Assembly (NCBI GenBank): GCA_027563935.2
Contig: CM050446.2
Coordinates: 121,970,499-122,034,498, forward strand
Length of the DNA: 64,000 nucleotides
Origin: Costus lasius
Taxonomy: Eukaryota; Streptophyta; Magnoliopsida; Zingiberales; Costaceae
Reading direction: 5' to 3'
The position numbers were made by a program, and so were the translations under genes. Shown here one piece after another: positions 1 through 12,539 of this stretch. How positions within the stretch are numbered: position 1 is the first letter of the stretch; every line of letters begins with the position of its first letter. The notes under the pieces were generated by a model that had not been told where the DNA came from, ran no database searches, and saw only the letters and a list, made by a program, of their open reading frames with translations.

Positions 1-845
1 CTTGAAGCTAGTGTGTACAACAAACGTATATTCGTTAATGAAAACTGAGAAATAGTATTTGCAATATCTCATTTCATGGTAGGCTAAAAAATCAAATAGT
101 AAGTTGATGATATTATACTTGTCAAAGTGACCACGATATGAAATTATCAAACAAGAAGCTCTCAAATCAAAGTTTGAGGTGCCAAATTAGATGCCCTTAA
201 TTAGATAATCATCATGGATCATCATCAATGAAATTATGTTGTGATATGAGCAATTTTGACAAAGTTCAAGTACCCGCAAGCTGGGTTCGCAAGGGGCCTA
301 ATCACTCTGAAGATATATGAACACGCCTAAGTAACTAAGTCCCTCAGCAGCTTAGCCCCCGAATAAACCCTAGATAGTCCTAAAACATTTTGTACTCAAC
401 AGTGCCAGTGATGGTTTCGACCATCCTAGTTCACGCCAAGCAACATCATTGCATTAAAAGGGACCTGCAGGGAGTCGTGTCTCTCATACAAGTACGATGG
501 ACTCACTCAAATTTCCACTTCTACAATTACCTCATTCACCATTCAGCAATTTCATTGCAACATAGGAATAAGAAAATGAATGTTCCAAAAAACCCCTGTC
601 TACATGTACGGACTCTAAAGATCTATAAACATGCCTAAGTAATTAACTCCCTCAACAACTTAGTCCCCAAATAAACGACCCCCAGTTAGTCCTAAAACAT
701 TTTGTATTCAACAGTGTCAATGGTAGGTTTCAACCATTCTAGTTCACGCCAAGCCACAACGTTGTATTAAAAGGGGCCTATAGGGAGTTGTGTCTCCCAT
801 GCAAGTATGATGGACTCAAATTTCCACTTCTGCTATTACCTCAGT

Positions 846-1148
846 CCAAGGATTGGAATACCGGTCCGGTATACCATTCCGATATGGAGCTGGACCGATA
901 CGACACCAATACCGTACCATAGGTACCGGACAATAGCAACAACGGCGGAGCAGCGGGCAAGTAGGAGGCGAGCGGAAAGATGTCGGAAGCTTCAATAGCA
1001 CCGCCTGAAGCTTCAATCTACAATTGAAGTTTCCACTTCCCGCTAGCCGACCGCCGCCGCTGCCTCCCTTCGTGTTCGCCCCGAGCCGAAGCCGCGTTCT
1101 GCTCACCGTTCCAGGGCCACTCGCTGGCTGTACGGTACGGTTCTACAA
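846..1148. mobile_element. Probable small GC-rich insertion splitting the second repeat copy
   Basis: Comparison with the first and third repeat copies shows about 300 extra bases in the second. The word CCTCAGT stands on both sides of the extra segment, which could be a 7-bp target duplication. The insert is much more GC-rich than its surroundings and contains repeated ACCGGTCCGGTA/GGTACCGG-type words. No clear terminal inverted repeats or coding capacity are visible, so the element class is undecided. Confidence 0.4.
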
Positions 1149-1266
1149 TCACTGCCTCAGTCACCATTCAGTAATTTCATTGCAGCATAGGAATAAGAAA
1201 GTGAATGATCAAAAAAACCAGTCAAGTTTACTGAGCGTATAGTACTCTCAAGCAAGGTACAACTTA

Positions 1267-1289
1267 GCCCCCCCCCCCCCCCCCCCCCA
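1267..1289. repeat. Poly-C tract
   Basis: An uninterrupted run of more than 20 cytosines lies inside the third repeat copy. It is probably length-variable and prone to sequencing or assembly error. Confidence 0.85.
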
Positions 1290-2364
1290 CCCAAAATAAA
1301 CGAACCCCCCGAGAGTCTTAAAACATTTTATACTCCTCAGTATCAATAGTAGGTTTCGACCATTCTAGTTCAGGCCAAGCCAATGTTGTATTAAAAGGGG
1401 CCTACAGTGTCTCCCATGCAAGTACGGTAGACTTAAATTTCCACTTCTGCTGTTAACTCATTCAACATTCAGCAATTTCATCGCAACATAGGAATAAAAA
1501 AGTGAATGTTAAAAAAAACTCAGTCAAACTTCCAGAGCATATAATAAAGGCATGACAAGCCTTCCATATCTTGGATCCATCTCAGCCAAAAGAACTAGTC
1601 AGCTTCGAATCCCTCAATTCAAACAACATCAATTTGATCTACATCATGCCAACTTTCTTCATACACAATTGTATAAATATGACAACCATTAGATTTATCC
1701 TTTATAGCAATCAAATCCCTCAGCATGAATGTTCAGAATGTGTTAAGACAACAATTGTCCTCAATATATTGATAGGTTTGTTTTCATTGTCTGAACAAGA
1801 CTTACAAGACAAAAACGTATTCTTGAATAAAATTTACTCAGGATTCCTCATGCTTATTTCTTTTTAGACGAAATATAACTTAATATTTTATAATCCACAC
1901 GTAAAATGAATTCAATAAGCAAAAAACTATATTTCCAGTGCTTTAAATTTGGAACAATTGTGAGAAACTCTTCATAATATGTACAGTAGTATTGTTTAAT
2001 TTCATTTAGATTTTTACTAAACCGTTAACTTAAAACTCCTCTTATTAGTATCTCTAAAATGTTAAATAATATTTCAAAATTCGTAAAACAAAGATAAGAT
2101 ATCCGTATCTAAGGATAATTATATCAGCTATCACATTTATAGGTAGAGCAAGCCTCCAGAGGTCAGTTTCAGCGTTGAACAAGATGACAAGAATGAGTTT
2201 CATCTATTACTGCATTGCAGAAAGGTACTGTGGGTATGATAAAAAGGCTGGTGCAGATGCAAGCACTGAGATTTCGAACCTTGATTTAGTATGTCGTTAG
2301 TACTAAAATATAATTCTTAACATGTAAAAAAATGTTCAGTTAGGAGGTAGTAATGGTACAATAC

Positions 2365-5291
2365 CTGTTCCCTTTGTTGCTCCACTAGCAAAGGATCTTC
2401 AACCAAGGGTTTCGAAGGCATATAGTATATTGGAGGTTCTGCTTTGGTTCTGTTAGTGACCGAAAAAGATGATGTTAAATTAGTAAAACAAATTGGAGAA
2501 TGGTATGATATGCATAATAGAAGCTTCCAGTCTCATTGAACACTAACACTATGCATACAATCAGAAACTTATCTGTCTGAATTAAATTGTCAATATGCAC
2601 ACTTGGACCAGAAATAATAATAACCTACAGAGAAACACGAAAATTTTGACTAAATTGAAATGAGTAATGCATGAAAATCAAGCAAATATACAGAAAAATA
2701 AAAGGTGAAAAAAATTGACTAGCAGATGGATTATCAAATGTTACCTTAAAAAATTGGAAAGCTTCTTATGATGCTCAGACCAAGACAGAAACAGCAACTC
2801 CAATTTCTTCTCTTGTGCCTTAGCAGCAACTCTTGCTCGAAGAGTCTGTAATATACATATAACCACAGAGGACAAGTATAAGATCTCCATATTCATGCCT
2901 TGAGTTGGACATTAATATTGTGCAAAGGGAATTACCAGATCACGTTTCCTCTTCTCTGTCATCTGCTCCCTCTCTTGTTGCCTTAGTTTCTCACTTTCTT
3001 CTCGAGCTTTTTCTTCAGCCTGTTTGCAGCAAAAAACTATTAATACTACAATAAGCAACGAAAGAAATAGAGACAAATAACACAATAAAGGATCAACAAG
3101 ACACACAATAAAATAGAATAAACATGTTTCCTATGAATATAGTGATAATGCTTACACCCCATGTAAAAAGACAGCATAAAAATTTTCACATTAAAAGTTC
3201 CTACTGAAACGTAATTGTTTAAAAAAACACCCATCAGCCAGCAAAAAAAAAAAAAAATTCACTTCATAAGACTACCAGCATTGACTGATTACAATGCCTA
3301 ATATTTAAGTAGTTTGAATATAATGCATGGCTTCTCAATATTCTCAATGTTTCAATAACCAAAGTTCATAAAATCAATTAAAATATAGCTTAATAAACTC
3401 CCCCACCCGGCACCCCTACCGCAATATGTGTATATATACATATGTATGTGTGCATAACAAAAGCAGTCCCTTCATTTTTACTATATACACACACAGACAA
3501 AAGTTTGGAGAAGTCAATCTTTTTCAGAAAACAAATATAGAAAATCATCTTTTCTAGAATAATTGGGTAAAGGAAAAAACATGGTTTGATGAATAAAATA
3601 AAAATTGAATCAAAACATAATCTTCCTCTGCATGCTATAAAGCTCGCAATGGATGTTGTGTATCGCAATTAACCTATTTGATAAAAGCAAACTGATGAAT
3701 TCCAGCATAATTGGAGATGAACGTTACCCACCCGTTTCATTGAGTCTGACCTACGCATGTATGCCTCTGTAGACGATAACTTCTCATCTTCTTCACGAAA
3801 TTTCTGCATTTGGAACAAAAACATAATATTATGTAATGAGGATATATACCTTCCTAAACAAGTTATCAGCTGCAATTATGTTATAAATTCTATTTATTAT
3901 TTAAATCCCATCTGCAACCAAGTAAGTGTGTAGTTTTGACATATACAACCAGTGTTATTAAATAGCGCTATAGTATTTTTTATAGTGGTTTCTAATCAAT
4001 CCGCTATAAAACGCTATAGCACAGATAAGGCAGATGACACCGCCATTATTATGTTTTGAAATATGAAAAATTAAAATTATGAGTAAATTGAGTTAGTAAT
4101 ATGTTATCTTTTTTTATATAGTTTATTTTATTTTTATGCAACTTAATTTATTAGGTATATAACATATATTTAGATTGTTATGCTTAAATTTTTATGTATA
4201 TAATATATATTTCAAATGCTATATGACTTCCACTATTTGCCACAAAATTTTCTGCTATTTTTAGTGATCAGTATACAACTAAAACATGAGAAAAGTCATA
4301 ATCTCCACATTTCTTTCTTTTTTCTCCATAGAGATAAAAAATTGTGATGTTGATACATTAAACGCAAAACATTACCTCCAATGTACCCAGCAGCTGACCA
4401 AGCATTCTTTTGTTCCTCTTGACCAAGCTGGCGTCCTGAACTAATTTGGGTTCTCTTGGTGTTGGCTCAGGCAGCGCCATATCCAGATCCTAGGATGTTT
4501 CCCGGATACGATTTTTAAGAGTTCAAACAACACTGATAACTTTAAAAAGAATAAAAGGTTTTTAGAGCTCACTGTCTTTCGCATCCTTGAGCTTCCATCC
4601 CTTCTAAAACCAGCAATGTTGCTCTGAAGATGCGATCCCTTCTGCTGGTTCCTATCCCCACTAGCAACACCCATCTTCCCCGGAAGACCCTCCAGATTGG
4701 AATCATTTGCAGTACCGGCATCTTCTTTGATTTCTCCATCCTCCAACTCCGTTAAACAAATTAGTCAAACCGAACAAATAAAACATATCAACTTTTCTGC
4801 AGATGTGAGCATAAATTGAAAGAGATGCTGAGTGGGCAAAAGATACTTTCACCACCGCTGAAGACAGGCGTCGTTTAGGTGGGGGCTGGTCCACGGCGTC
4901 AATCGCCTGAAAACGATCAAGCAAGATTTTTAACCGATAGAAATCAGCCAAAATCAGAGAAGAAAAGTGCGGCGGTATCGTACAGGTCGAACTACGCCAC
5001 GGTTGCGGGGTCCTACGGCGCCAGTGGCGGGGGCAGGACCGGGGCCTGGGCCTCCCCGTCGGATGCCTCTGGGGTCTCGAAGCCTCTCGGTGATCTGTGG
5101 GTAAAGAGGAGCTAGGGTTTTAGACGCGTCGAAAGAGATAGACAAGGGATGCGGGATATCAGAGAGATGGAAGGAGGGAGAAAGAGGGGAGATAGAAGGA
5201 TGGAACAAACCTCACGTTGCTGGCGATGGAGTTCTTGGATCTCCTTGCGAAGTTCTTCGGCCGTCTTCTCGGCGGCGGCAGCGGTCCCCAT
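2365..5291 (-). CDS. PNN: Pinin-like splicing/exon-junction protein, 3' end missing
   Basis: Nine exons on the minus strand join in frame: 5291-5211, 5094-4984, 4906-4847, 4746-4573, 4489-4376, 3803-3732, 3019-2936, 2845-2745 and 2449-2365, about 294 residues. All junctions are GT-AG and the first eight exons keep phase 0 up to the seventh/eighth boundary. Diagnostic words are EELRKEIQELHRQQRE and ITERLRDPRG near the N-terminus, then LVKRNKRMLGQLLGTLE, STEAYMRRSDS, AREESEKLRQQEREQ, LELLFLSWSEHHKKLSNFL and KAEPPIYYMPSKP, the pinin/SDK/MemA core. Pinin is a nuclear protein of the exon-junction-associated PSAP complex that influences splicing. The C-terminal part expected after VEQQREQ (a further 100 residues or so in plant homologues) is not found between 2364 and 1, so it lies outside the window or is lost. 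An upstream in-frame ATG at 5372 is possible; 5291 fits plant homologues better. Confidence 0.88.
3950..4271. mobile_element. hAT-type MITE in a pinin intron
   Basis: A 322-bp AT-rich segment inside the intron between exons 5 and 6 of the pinin gene is flanked by an exact 8-bp duplication, TATACAAC (3942-3949 and 4272-4279). Its ends are a degenerate inverted pair: CAGTGTTATTAAATAGC at the left, and the reverse complement CTGATCACTAAAAATAGC at the right. The 8-bp TSD and the non-coding content fit a hAT-derived MITE. Confidence 0.7.
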
Positions 5292-5372
5292 GCTGCTCGT
5301 GCCTCCGTCGCTCCCTGCTAGGCCTTCTTTTTGCTGGGCTTTCGTGTTATATACATGGTGGTCATTGGTCAA

Positions 5373-6574
5373 TCCAATGCCCTACTAAAAATTGTGAACT
5401 TTTATAATTACATTTTATCATATTATGCCGTTTGGATTTTGTGCCATGGTATTTATATTATTATTAGGTAAATTGATTTTCATGTACTATTTTTAAAATA
5501 TAATTTATTAGCATGTAAATGCTTTTTTTTGTCATTTTATCATGTAAATTGAAGGGTTTAAGTGAGAAAGGCCTTTAATATGTTTGGATATATTATTATA
5601 TTTTGTTAATCTTTGGCAAATTCACCCTGAACAATAACTAAAATAAAATACTATCGCATATCTTTTATATACCAATTGTCGTTAGTAAATTAGAAAATTG
5701 ACCTGTTTTAAGATACTCTACTATGCAATTAATTATATGTACATTGATTATCACATCTCATCCATTTGTTAATTTATAATTTTACAATTATTTCAAAAAA
5801 GTTCCAGCAGAAGAATATGAATAGTTTGTTTTCTTATAGGCACAATACAATAAACCGAAAACAATAGTGAAAAGCATCTGATAAATTTTTTTTTTTGAAG
5901 AGTTATATTTAATTGAGGAATAAAAGAGAAACAAAAGTTGGTAGTACAGTTAAATCAAAACTTGGTTTAATATTCAAAAGATAAATAATGCTAGTTTGGT
6001 ATAATTAAAATTTTTAATTTTTAAAAGCTGAAAAAAAATAGCTAGAAAAATTTTAAATTATTTGATAAAATTAACTTTTTGATTAATCAACAGTTTTGAC
6101 TAACTAAAACACACTAACTATAAAAAATCCTATCATTTAACTTCTAAATCCTACATAAAACCTAATTTTTTTTGAAAGTATATTTTGGAACAGATTTACA
6201 AGATTTTGTATGTTTCACAAAAGATGGTAATGAATAATTTAATTTTACAACTATGTAATAACCTTGCTAAACACATCAATGCATAATTCAATAAATTAAC
6301 ACGAGTTATCTACATATAATATATATCACGTGTGATATCAACGAGCTATGCATCACCGGCCATGCCACTTTAGGACAAACTTGAGAAAAACAAATACCAT
6401 GCCACTTTAATTTGCAATTTGAGATATCAAATTAAAATTTTCCCTTTCGACTAAAACCAATATCACGATGATCCAATCTCAAATATGAAAACTTGGCACA
6501 TGATGTATCACTTTGTAGTCGTTGTGAAGAACAAACTACAAATAATCCAATTAAGCACCTCACATGTTGAAATA
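5373..6574. other. Intergenic DNA upstream of pinin
   Basis: Very AT-rich host DNA between the pinin first exon and the first MULE. I see no open reading frame with recognisable similarity, RNA gene or clear element. The first few hundred bases should hold the pinin promoter; the GC-rich part near 5230-5290 is the first exon. Confidence 0.5.
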
Positions 6575-6583
6575 GTAAACATG

Positions 6584-6960
6584 GAAAAAAAAATTTGAGC
6601 AAGGGGCTGCTCAAGGTACCTGAGCGTACCTTGAGCATAACCCCTACGATTCGAGAAACAAATCTTAAAGCGTGTCAGATCGTGCGAATCTCAATGCCTC
6701 ATCGCTTTCGTTAACATCCCATTACCCAGCACTATAGCTAACCACGGTTACTTTTCCGAATGCATTAACCCCCGCCCCGCTCTCTCTCTCTCTCTCCCAC
6801 GCCACTGTCGACCCTGAACCTGCAAAATAAATTTTCAAAATTTTCAGCCGACGCCGAGAACCCTAGCCGACCTCTTGCCCGACGCCGAGAACCCTAGTCG
6901 ACCTCTCGCACGACGCCCTGAACCCTAGCCTTCTCCCTTATGCGTAGATACCACGAGGGC
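6584..6960 (+). repeat. E1 left terminal inverted repeat
   Basis: It matches the reverse complement of 18180-18516 from the poly-A end inward, through GAATGCATTAACCC, CCCACGCCACTGTCGA and GACGCCCTGAACCCTAG. A (CT)n run lies at 6780-6797. A splice-donor-like CAG/GTGAG at 7170/7171 just inside suggests a leader intron for the protease gene, so this repeat probably acts as promoter. Confidence 0.85.
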
Positions 6961-7439
6961 ACACTTCTCCTGATCGCACCTTTTATCCCGGTGATCTCCT
7001 TGCTCTCGTCTGAATCCCTAACCAAGACAGAATCTGTCCTCGATCCTCTCCTTCTCTCTCTTTAGCCCACTTGCCTGCCTAAAACCTTGGCTCTTATCTG
7101 TTTAGGGTTTCACTGTCGTCTCCCCAGCCAATCGTAACCCTAAACTGCTCCGTTTGTCCGGTCGATTCAGGTGAGATGTAATTTTTATTTAATATTTTTG
7201 TACATTTGATATTTACTGCTTAATGGTTTTAATTATTAATGATTGATGCATTTTTCCACTCTGACAAGTTCCTGCGCAAGTAAATAGCAGTAAGCTGAGA
7301 AGAACAAGGTCACTCAAGCAGTCAGGCTCAGTTCATAACATCCTCTGCAAATTTCTTGGTAAGTAAAGTCATTTAAAATTATCGTGGATGTAAATTCAAA
7401 TTATCGTGGATTTAAAATAAACTATCATGGATACACACT

Positions 7440-8275
7440 GTTAAGCTTGGTTTCCACATCATGGACACGGTGTCCATCATCGTGGATACCAGTAATTTAA
7501 CCTTAATTCTGATGAAATTAGGGTTCAGCCTTGGATTCCACATCGTGGACAAGGCGTTTATCATCGTGGATACCAGCAATCTTAACCCTGTTTATGATGA
7601 AATTACGGTTCAGCCTTGGTTTCCACATCATGGACACGGTGTCCATCATCGTGGATACCAGCAATTTAACCCTAATTCTGATGAAATTAGGGTTTAGCCT
7701 TGGTTTCCACATCGTGGACACGGTGTCCATCATCATGGATACCAGCAATTTAACCCTAATTTTGATGAAATTAGGGTTCAGCCTTGGTTTCTACATCGTG
7801 GACACGGTGTCCATCATCATGGATACCAGCAATTTAACCCTAATTCTGATGAAATTAGGGTTCAGCCTTGGTTTTCACATCATGGACACGGTGTCCATCA
7901 TCGTGGATACCAGTAATTTAACCCTAATTATGATGAAATTAGGGTTTAGCCTTGGTATCCACATCGTGGACACGGTGTCCATCATCGTGGATACCAGTAA
8001 TTTAACCCTAATTTTGATGAAATTAGGGTTCAGCCTTGGTTTCCACATCATGGACACGATGTCCATCATCGTGGAAACCAGCAATTTAACCCTAATTCTA
8101 ATGAAATTAGGGTTCAGCCTTGGTTTCCACATCGTGGACACGGTGTCCATCATTGTGGATACCAGCAATTTAACCCTAATTCTGATGAAATTAGGGTTCA
8201 GCCTTGGTTTCCACATTGTGGACACAGTGTCCATCATCGTGGATACCAGCAATTTAACTCTGTTTCTACATAATA
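7440..8275 (+). repeat. 84-bp minisatellite, left array of E1
   Basis: About ten units of roughly 84 bp follow each other. Each holds CACATCGTGGACACGGTGTC, then CATCATCGTGGATACCAGCA, then TTAACCCTAATTCTGATGAA and ATTAGGGTTCAGCCTTGG. The word GGACACGGTGTCC is a dyad (6+1+6), and TTAGGGTT/AACCCTAA forms a second inverted pair within each unit. Because 84 is divisible by three, long frames stay open on both strands; these are not treated as genes. The array lies between the inverted repeat and the start codon of the protease pseudogene. Confidence 0.9.
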
Positions 8276-8323
8276 CATAACCTAATACAGTTTGCTTTTC
8301 ATAGTTTCCAGATATTTTCAACA

Positions 8324-11300
8324 ATATGAGCTCCCAAAGTGAGAGTTCCAATGGTAGTTCAAGTGATAGTAGTGGTAGCACAAGATCTGACACACGTGCT
8401 GACACAAGTAGGAGTAGGGTTAGATACAAGACATGTGTTAGAAAGCCAGCTAAGTCCCCAAAGAAGAAGGAAGTACCTCGACCGCCGCATGAGTAGGTGC
8501 CCAATGCACCGAATGAATACATTTTTATCTGGATTACCACAATGGCCAAGGATTAAGGAATTACTGTCTGCAACTCCCTTTGGCCATTTGGTTCAAGGGC
8601 TAGCAATTCATATGGATTTTGTTGCAGTAGAGTATTTGGTATCCAACTGGGACAAGGAAATGAAGAGATTTACTGTGAATGGTAATTTTGTGGAATTCAT
8701 AGTAAAGGATGTTGTAGTCATCCTAGGACTGCCAAGAAGAAGGGAATTGGTAGACGTGAGTCCCCCTTCTACAATGAGGAATTTAAAGGGAAGAGAAGAA
8801 CATGTTTGCTGTTGGAAAGTAAGCTAAAAATGGCCATTGAGGAGGAGGATGAACTAAATAAAGGTTATCTTGAAGATAGAACTGGGGTTTTGACATTGTG
8901 CTCTGTGTAAGTTTTCTTCAATTGAACATATTATTTATTTATGGTAATTTGAAATTTGTAATTACATTTAACATAATGTCCCCCTTGCAGGTTTGGTTGT
9001 ATGAGCATTGTACGTTGTACAATGAGTATAGGGAAGATGGATTTTAAGGTATATACCCTCGCCTACTCAGATGGTCCAAAGTGAAAATGGGCCGAAGACT
9101 GACTTATCATAAACTTACTCAGCAAATGACAGTTGGCACAGTATGTTTGCTACTTATATGAGATAATTGTTTGTTACTTCGTTGGCTAATCAAGATGTTA
9201 ATATGCGCAGATCATTTTTTACCTGGTTCCCGATGCACATGAGATGGTTTTTTCTCATTTAGCACCATCTCATTCTGAAGAGGCAGAACAGCATGCTGAA
9301 GAGCTGGAAGCAACCACACCATTGTATAGAGACACAGTAAGTTATTGACATGTTAATTTCCTATCCAGGCTCTTATGGTAATGTATGCAACTAACAATGC
9401 TTAATGGAATTGTTTGTTAGATAAATAAGATGGAGGCCAGAATTGATGAGCTTCTTAAAGAGAATGAGTCACTAAAAGCATAGTTGCATTCGCATGTAAA
9501 TGTTAGTCCTCCTTTGTCATGTTATATTTTATGGTTACCTGATTGTCTTATATATTGAAGGGTCTAAATGATATATATTTTGGTAGGTAAATAATCCTTC
9601 TACACATATAGATGAGCTATTTCAGGAGACTAATACCCTGAAGGCTCGCGTGTATGAGCTGCTTTAGGAAAACTATGACCTGAAGGAGTTGGTAAGTTTG
9701 TCTATTTAATAACTTTGTTTGTAATAATAATATAATGTGTGATAAGTTCATCTGTGACATTGTTAGGTGAATAAGTCGGAAGCACGTATTGCTAAACAGA
9801 TTGTTGAGAATAATAATATGAAAGAAGCTGCAGAATTGCAGAGTTATGAGTTTGCTGCAAAGCTGCAGAGTCTTTCGGCCGAGAATAAGGGTCTGAAGGA
9901 GTTGTCAAACCTAGCCAGTCTGCTGATGAAAGCTGACCATGAAACACAAATAAACCAACTACTTGAAGAAATCAGTAGTGGTAAAGAGGCTGCAGTAATG
10001 CAGCATGAAGAATTGAATAAAAGAATTATGGAATTAGTCGAAGAGAACAATAAGCTTAAATCACAGGGGAAATATGGTGAGGAGGGGCAGGAGGAGGAGG
10101 ATGATGAATCAGTTAATTGGGAAGAGGATTCAGGCAGCTAGGGCGACGTTCCTACTACATCAGAGGCGCATATTTCTTCCGCTAGCCAAGTGCAAGGCAA
10201 GAGCCAAATAAAAGGGAAGAGATCTAGGAAACTTTCAAGGGCACTATCAAGGCCATATACACAAGGAAGGAAAAAGGCCAAAGTAGTTGCGCCAGTGGTC
10301 GTGGACGAGAATGCACCTGATTCTATCTACGAAGATAAGGTAACTCTCAAGATTAACCACATTTCTATTTGTTATTTTAGGTGATTAGTTATGTTCACAC
10401 ATGAGTTTTATGTCTTCAGTACATACACAGGAAAGATTATGATGGACGCGACCTATTAACACTGGCAATGAAAGAAGAAATTGAAACCTTCTTGTCATGG
10501 GACTTACGGCTTTTTAATGAATCATATCCATGGAAATTATAGAAAGTGTCAATTTGCCTGGTATTGTTCAATGAACTAGTGAGCAATTCGGTAGGTATCA
10601 TTTCACTCTTGTTGCATTTTGTAAGTATCACAAGCAATATAGCTAATTCTTGTCTATGTAGGTTATGGATGCATATGCATCCCTTCTGATAGCATAGTTC
10701 AATACATACAAAATTAGAAGAAAGCAAGCAATTTGTGGTTTTGGTTATATTTCCCCATTGTGTTGCTATTATAAGGCAAAGAAAATGTAGGCCGCATCTG
10801 CAGGCGAACTGGAGCATTTGCTAGGAAGCTGGATGAGATTCTTGAAGCGATTATCCTGCCCCGTAATTAACAACGATCACTAGTTCCTAATATATTTTGA
10901 TTTCACGTAGAAACAAATGTGAGTGTTCAATTCATTAGGCACCACTCATTCTGACAAACAATTAATTAGTAAATATGTACGTATCAATTTTGGTTTTTTA
11001 CTTGGTGTTAGATACATTGATGCTCTTGAAATCAATTTTGTTCCCCTTTGCAGTCACTCTGATCATTTTGCCCAGGAGACAAATGGAAAGCTGGACATGC
11101 GACGTTGGGGAGTAGAGTGGCAGCAAGACTACCCGATCTAGGAACCATACCACCCTGATTGTGCACTGTTTGTATTAAAGTGTATAGAATGTTTAATATA
11201 TGATTGTCCCTTTAATCACTCCCAGTCTCAAATGCAAAAAATTCGGGATATAGTAAACCTAGAACTTTTTAAGGGTGCTTTAAAGTCTGACTGGGTAGAG

Positions 11301-11390
11301 AACAATAATTATTGTATGGACAAATTGAATAAAAAGCTGTACAATTTGATTATGCTATCAATGGTAAATATTCAATGAGCTGCTGGTTGG
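8324..11390 (+). pseudogene. E1 DUF1985-like/coiled-coil/Ulp1 protease pseudogene
   Basis: The gene appears to start at the ATG at 8324 (MSSQSESSNGSSS...), followed by a Ser/Lys-rich leader that meets a stop at about 8492. The DUF1985/plant-mobile-like domain follows in another frame (8505-8860; words TPFGHLV, VAVEYLVSNWD, VKDVVVILGLP), with a further frameshift near 8757. An exon at about 8991-9140 (WLYEH...) also contains a stop. Charged coiled-coil exons occupy 9419-10140 (longest open piece 9767-10141). Ulp1-like exons lie between 10190 and 11300, ending with a remnant of the nucleophile motif, DCALFV, near 11160, and LELFKGALKSD. The canonical box is DCGVFV. At least five stops or frameshifts make it non-functional. 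Domain names are inferred from motif order and known KAONASHI-type MULEs; the N-terminal domain name is the least certain. Confidence 0.75.
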
Positions 11391-11469
11391 ATTGTACACT
11401 TTATTCAAGGTTTATCCATTGTATTATGTCTAATCCATAACACGTTTGCAGTTTTTTCCATGTTATTAC

Positions 11470-12100
11470 AGGCGTATCCACATTGTCCACGATATTTATG
11501 ACTTATCCACGATGTTTCATAAATATTCACGATGTTTCATAAAAATCCATGATGTTCATAAAAATCCATGATGTTTCATAAAAAATCCACGATGTTTCAT
11601 AAAAATCCACGATGTTTCATAAAAATCCACGATATTCATAAAAATCCATGATGTTTCATAAAAATCCACGATGTTTCATAAATATCCAGATGTTTCATAA
11701 CAATCCACGATATTCATAAAAATCCATGATATTCATAAAAATCCACGATATTCATGAAAATCCACGATATTCATGAAAATCCACGATATTCATGAAAATC
11801 CACGATATTCATGAAAATCCACGATATTCATGAAAATCCACGATATTCATAAAAATCCATGATGTTTCATAAATATCCACGATGTTTCATAAAAATCCAC
11901 GATGTTTCATAAATATCCATGATGCTTCATAAAAATCCACAATATTCATAAATATGCACGATATTCATAAAAATCCACGATGTTTCATTAATATCCACGA
12001 TGTTTCATAAAAATCCACGATATTCATAAATATCCACGATGTTTCATAAAAATCCCGATATTTCATAAATATCCACGATGTTACAGCCTTATCCACAATG
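11470..12100. repeat. 20-bp minisatellite in the middle of E1
   Basis: About 30 units of 19-21 bp with consensus TCCACGATGTTTCATAAAAA, and a variant TCCACGATATTCATAAAAA. The array separates the 3' ends of the two convergent E1 genes. Confidence 0.9.
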
Positions 12101-12539
12101 ATACAGCCTTATCTTATACCATCAATGAAAATCCATTCAAATTAAAAATATCATATATACAAGTTACATACAAATGAATATCCTTTTTTACATACAATTT
12201 TTCGTTGCAATTACCACTATGGATAGTTGGGACAAATATACATTACACATTATTCAGTTATATATACACTTGACTAATCCATTCAATTTGTCCTCCTGAT
12301 CCTGGACATGTGAATATGCATCTGAGCAACAATAGAACATGAAGATAAGTTAACACTAACATAAAAAGATGTAGTAGTGTCCATCATCATAGCATTGTAT
12401 GACATAGCAGGGTGGGAACTAGAGGCTGGCTGCGAAGGGATCATATACATTACTTGAGAGTCCTACAAGCAAAATTCTACAAAGATAAGTGAAAATAGCC
12501 AATAAGAGTGTGATAGAAAAACATACAAACTATTTGATT

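Larger units (their letters stand above)
310..1560. repeat. Three diverged direct repeats of about 310 bp
   Basis: Three imperfect copies follow one another at about 310-614, 615-1250 and 1250-1560. Each has the same order of words: a 'cttag(c/t)cccc...aataaac' segment, 'taaaacatttt', 'gaccat(c/t)ctagtt', 'ttaaaagggg/acctg', 'atttccacttct' and 'gcaacataggaataa'. The second copy is split by an insert at about 846-1148. No coding potential is seen. The identity of the family is unknown; it may lie inside the long last intron of the pinin gene or downstream of it. Confidence 0.6.

Noticed and set aside
7531..8549. Long frames of 28-residue repeats (VSIIVDTSNLTLILMKLGF-type) on both strands, also at 16508-17528
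   Set aside because: They are open in several frames at once because the DNA period is 84 bp, a multiple of three. No codon preference or domain is seen; they are minisatellite by-products.
11470..12100. CRISPR-like regular repeats
   Set aside because: Units follow each other without unique spacers and the DNA is plant nuclear; this is a minisatellite.
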